Below the pieces are notes generated by a model. It saw only the letters and a program-made list of their open reading frames with translations. It was not told the origin of the DNA and ran no database searches. Below are positions 4,910 through 5,154 of a stretch of DNA of 5,154 nucleotides, in pieces. Location: assembly GCA_016342385.1 (NCBI GenBank), contig JAEINM010000318.1, forward strand, positions 1-5,154. Reading direction: 5' to 3'. Within the stretch, counting starts at the first letter, position 1. Each line of letters starts with the position of its first letter. A program made the position numbers and the translations under genes. Origin of the DNA: Spirochaetaceae bacterium. Lineage in GTDB: Bacteria; Spirochaetota; Spirochaetia; DSM-2461.

Positions 4910-5154
4910 TTAATTTGATAATTTGTTGTCTACAAATTGATTAACTTCATATAAAAGATCCGTTGCCCTGCTGTTCAGCTCTTCACATTTACTTTTCATT
5001 TCTCTGATAAAATCCCGGTCTTTTATATTTTTTAGATTGATAAGGACATTGATGATTCCTCCACGTACACCAGTATAGGCTATCTGCGCACCGACGGCTG
5101 CATCGGTAAGGGAATTCACATTGCCCATTTCAGCTGAATTCTTTGCCGTCTCTA
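4910..5154 (-). CDS. Cyclodeaminase/cyclohydrolase family protein, C-terminal end (5' truncated)
   Basis: Eighty residues are visible, from the right edge (frame open through ETAKNSAEMGNVNS) to TAA at 4910-4912. The stretch GNVNSLTDAAVGAQIAYTGVRGG matches the conserved G-N-x-N-S-x-x-D-x-x-V-G motif of the formiminotransferase-cyclodeaminase C-terminal family, and INVLINLKNIKDRDF fits the N-x-K/N-I-N-L-x-x-I-x-D motif after it. Members are all-helical cytoplasmic enzymes that act on one-carbon tetrahydrofolate, either releasing ammonia from formimino-THF or hydrolysing methenyl-THF (FchA-like). The fragment does not show which. An internal ATG at 5126-5128 is not the start, because the motif context continues upstream of it. 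The gene is convergent with the zinc-finger/HTH gene. Confidence 0.88.
   Translation of the reverse strand, partial: ETAKNSAEMGNVNSLTDAAVGAQIAYTGVRGGIINVLINLKNIKDRDFIREMKSKCEELNSRATDLLYEVNQFVDNKLSN

Overview
The window looks like a chromosomal segment of a moderately AT-rich, Gram-negative-type bacterium, most likely a spirochaete. The outer-membrane protein tail (ending in Phe) shows a diderm envelope. The N-terminal module of the histidine kinase resembles, from memory, ones in spirochaete and sulfate-reducer kinases. The taxonomic guess is an inference, not a search result.

Layout, left to right: (1) the 3' end of an outer-membrane beta-barrel protein gene (+), closed by a UUCG-tetraloop terminator; (2) a strong GC-rich inverted repeat between two convergent genes; (3) a long minus-strand gene for a soluble hybrid histidine kinase with a STAS-like N-terminal module, coiled coil, kinase core and C-terminal receiver; (4) a divergent intergenic region of about 190 bp with a perfect 16-bp palindrome and candidate promoters facing both ways; (5) a plus-strand receiver-domain protein with a degenerate switch residue and a STAS-like C-terminal half; (6) a convergent minus-strand CoA-binding-fold (YccU-type) protein; (7) a second divergent region with tandem sigma-70-like promoters and a long palindrome over the first -35 element; (8) a plus-strand protein with a Cys4 zinc finger, coiled coil and two HTH-like segments; (9) the C-terminal end of a minus-strand cyclodeaminase/cyclohydrolase (folate one-carbon) gene running off the window.

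The kinase and receiver protein share a promoter region and both carry a STAS-like module next to phosphorelay domains. They may form one signalling unit whose output is protein-protein switching rather than DNA binding, since neither has an HTH. The most concrete oddity is the kinase start. The reading frame stays open and family-like well upstream of its first ATG, and no ATG, GTG or TTG is available there; a CTG (or ATT) sits behind a strong GGGAGG Shine-Dalgarno. The receiver gene, by contrast, has no Shine-Dalgarno and a promoter-like -10 so close to its ATG that a leaderless mRNA is plausible. The zinc-finger/HTH gene may be autoregulated through the palindrome over its promoter. No RNA genes, CRISPR arrays or insertion sequences were seen.
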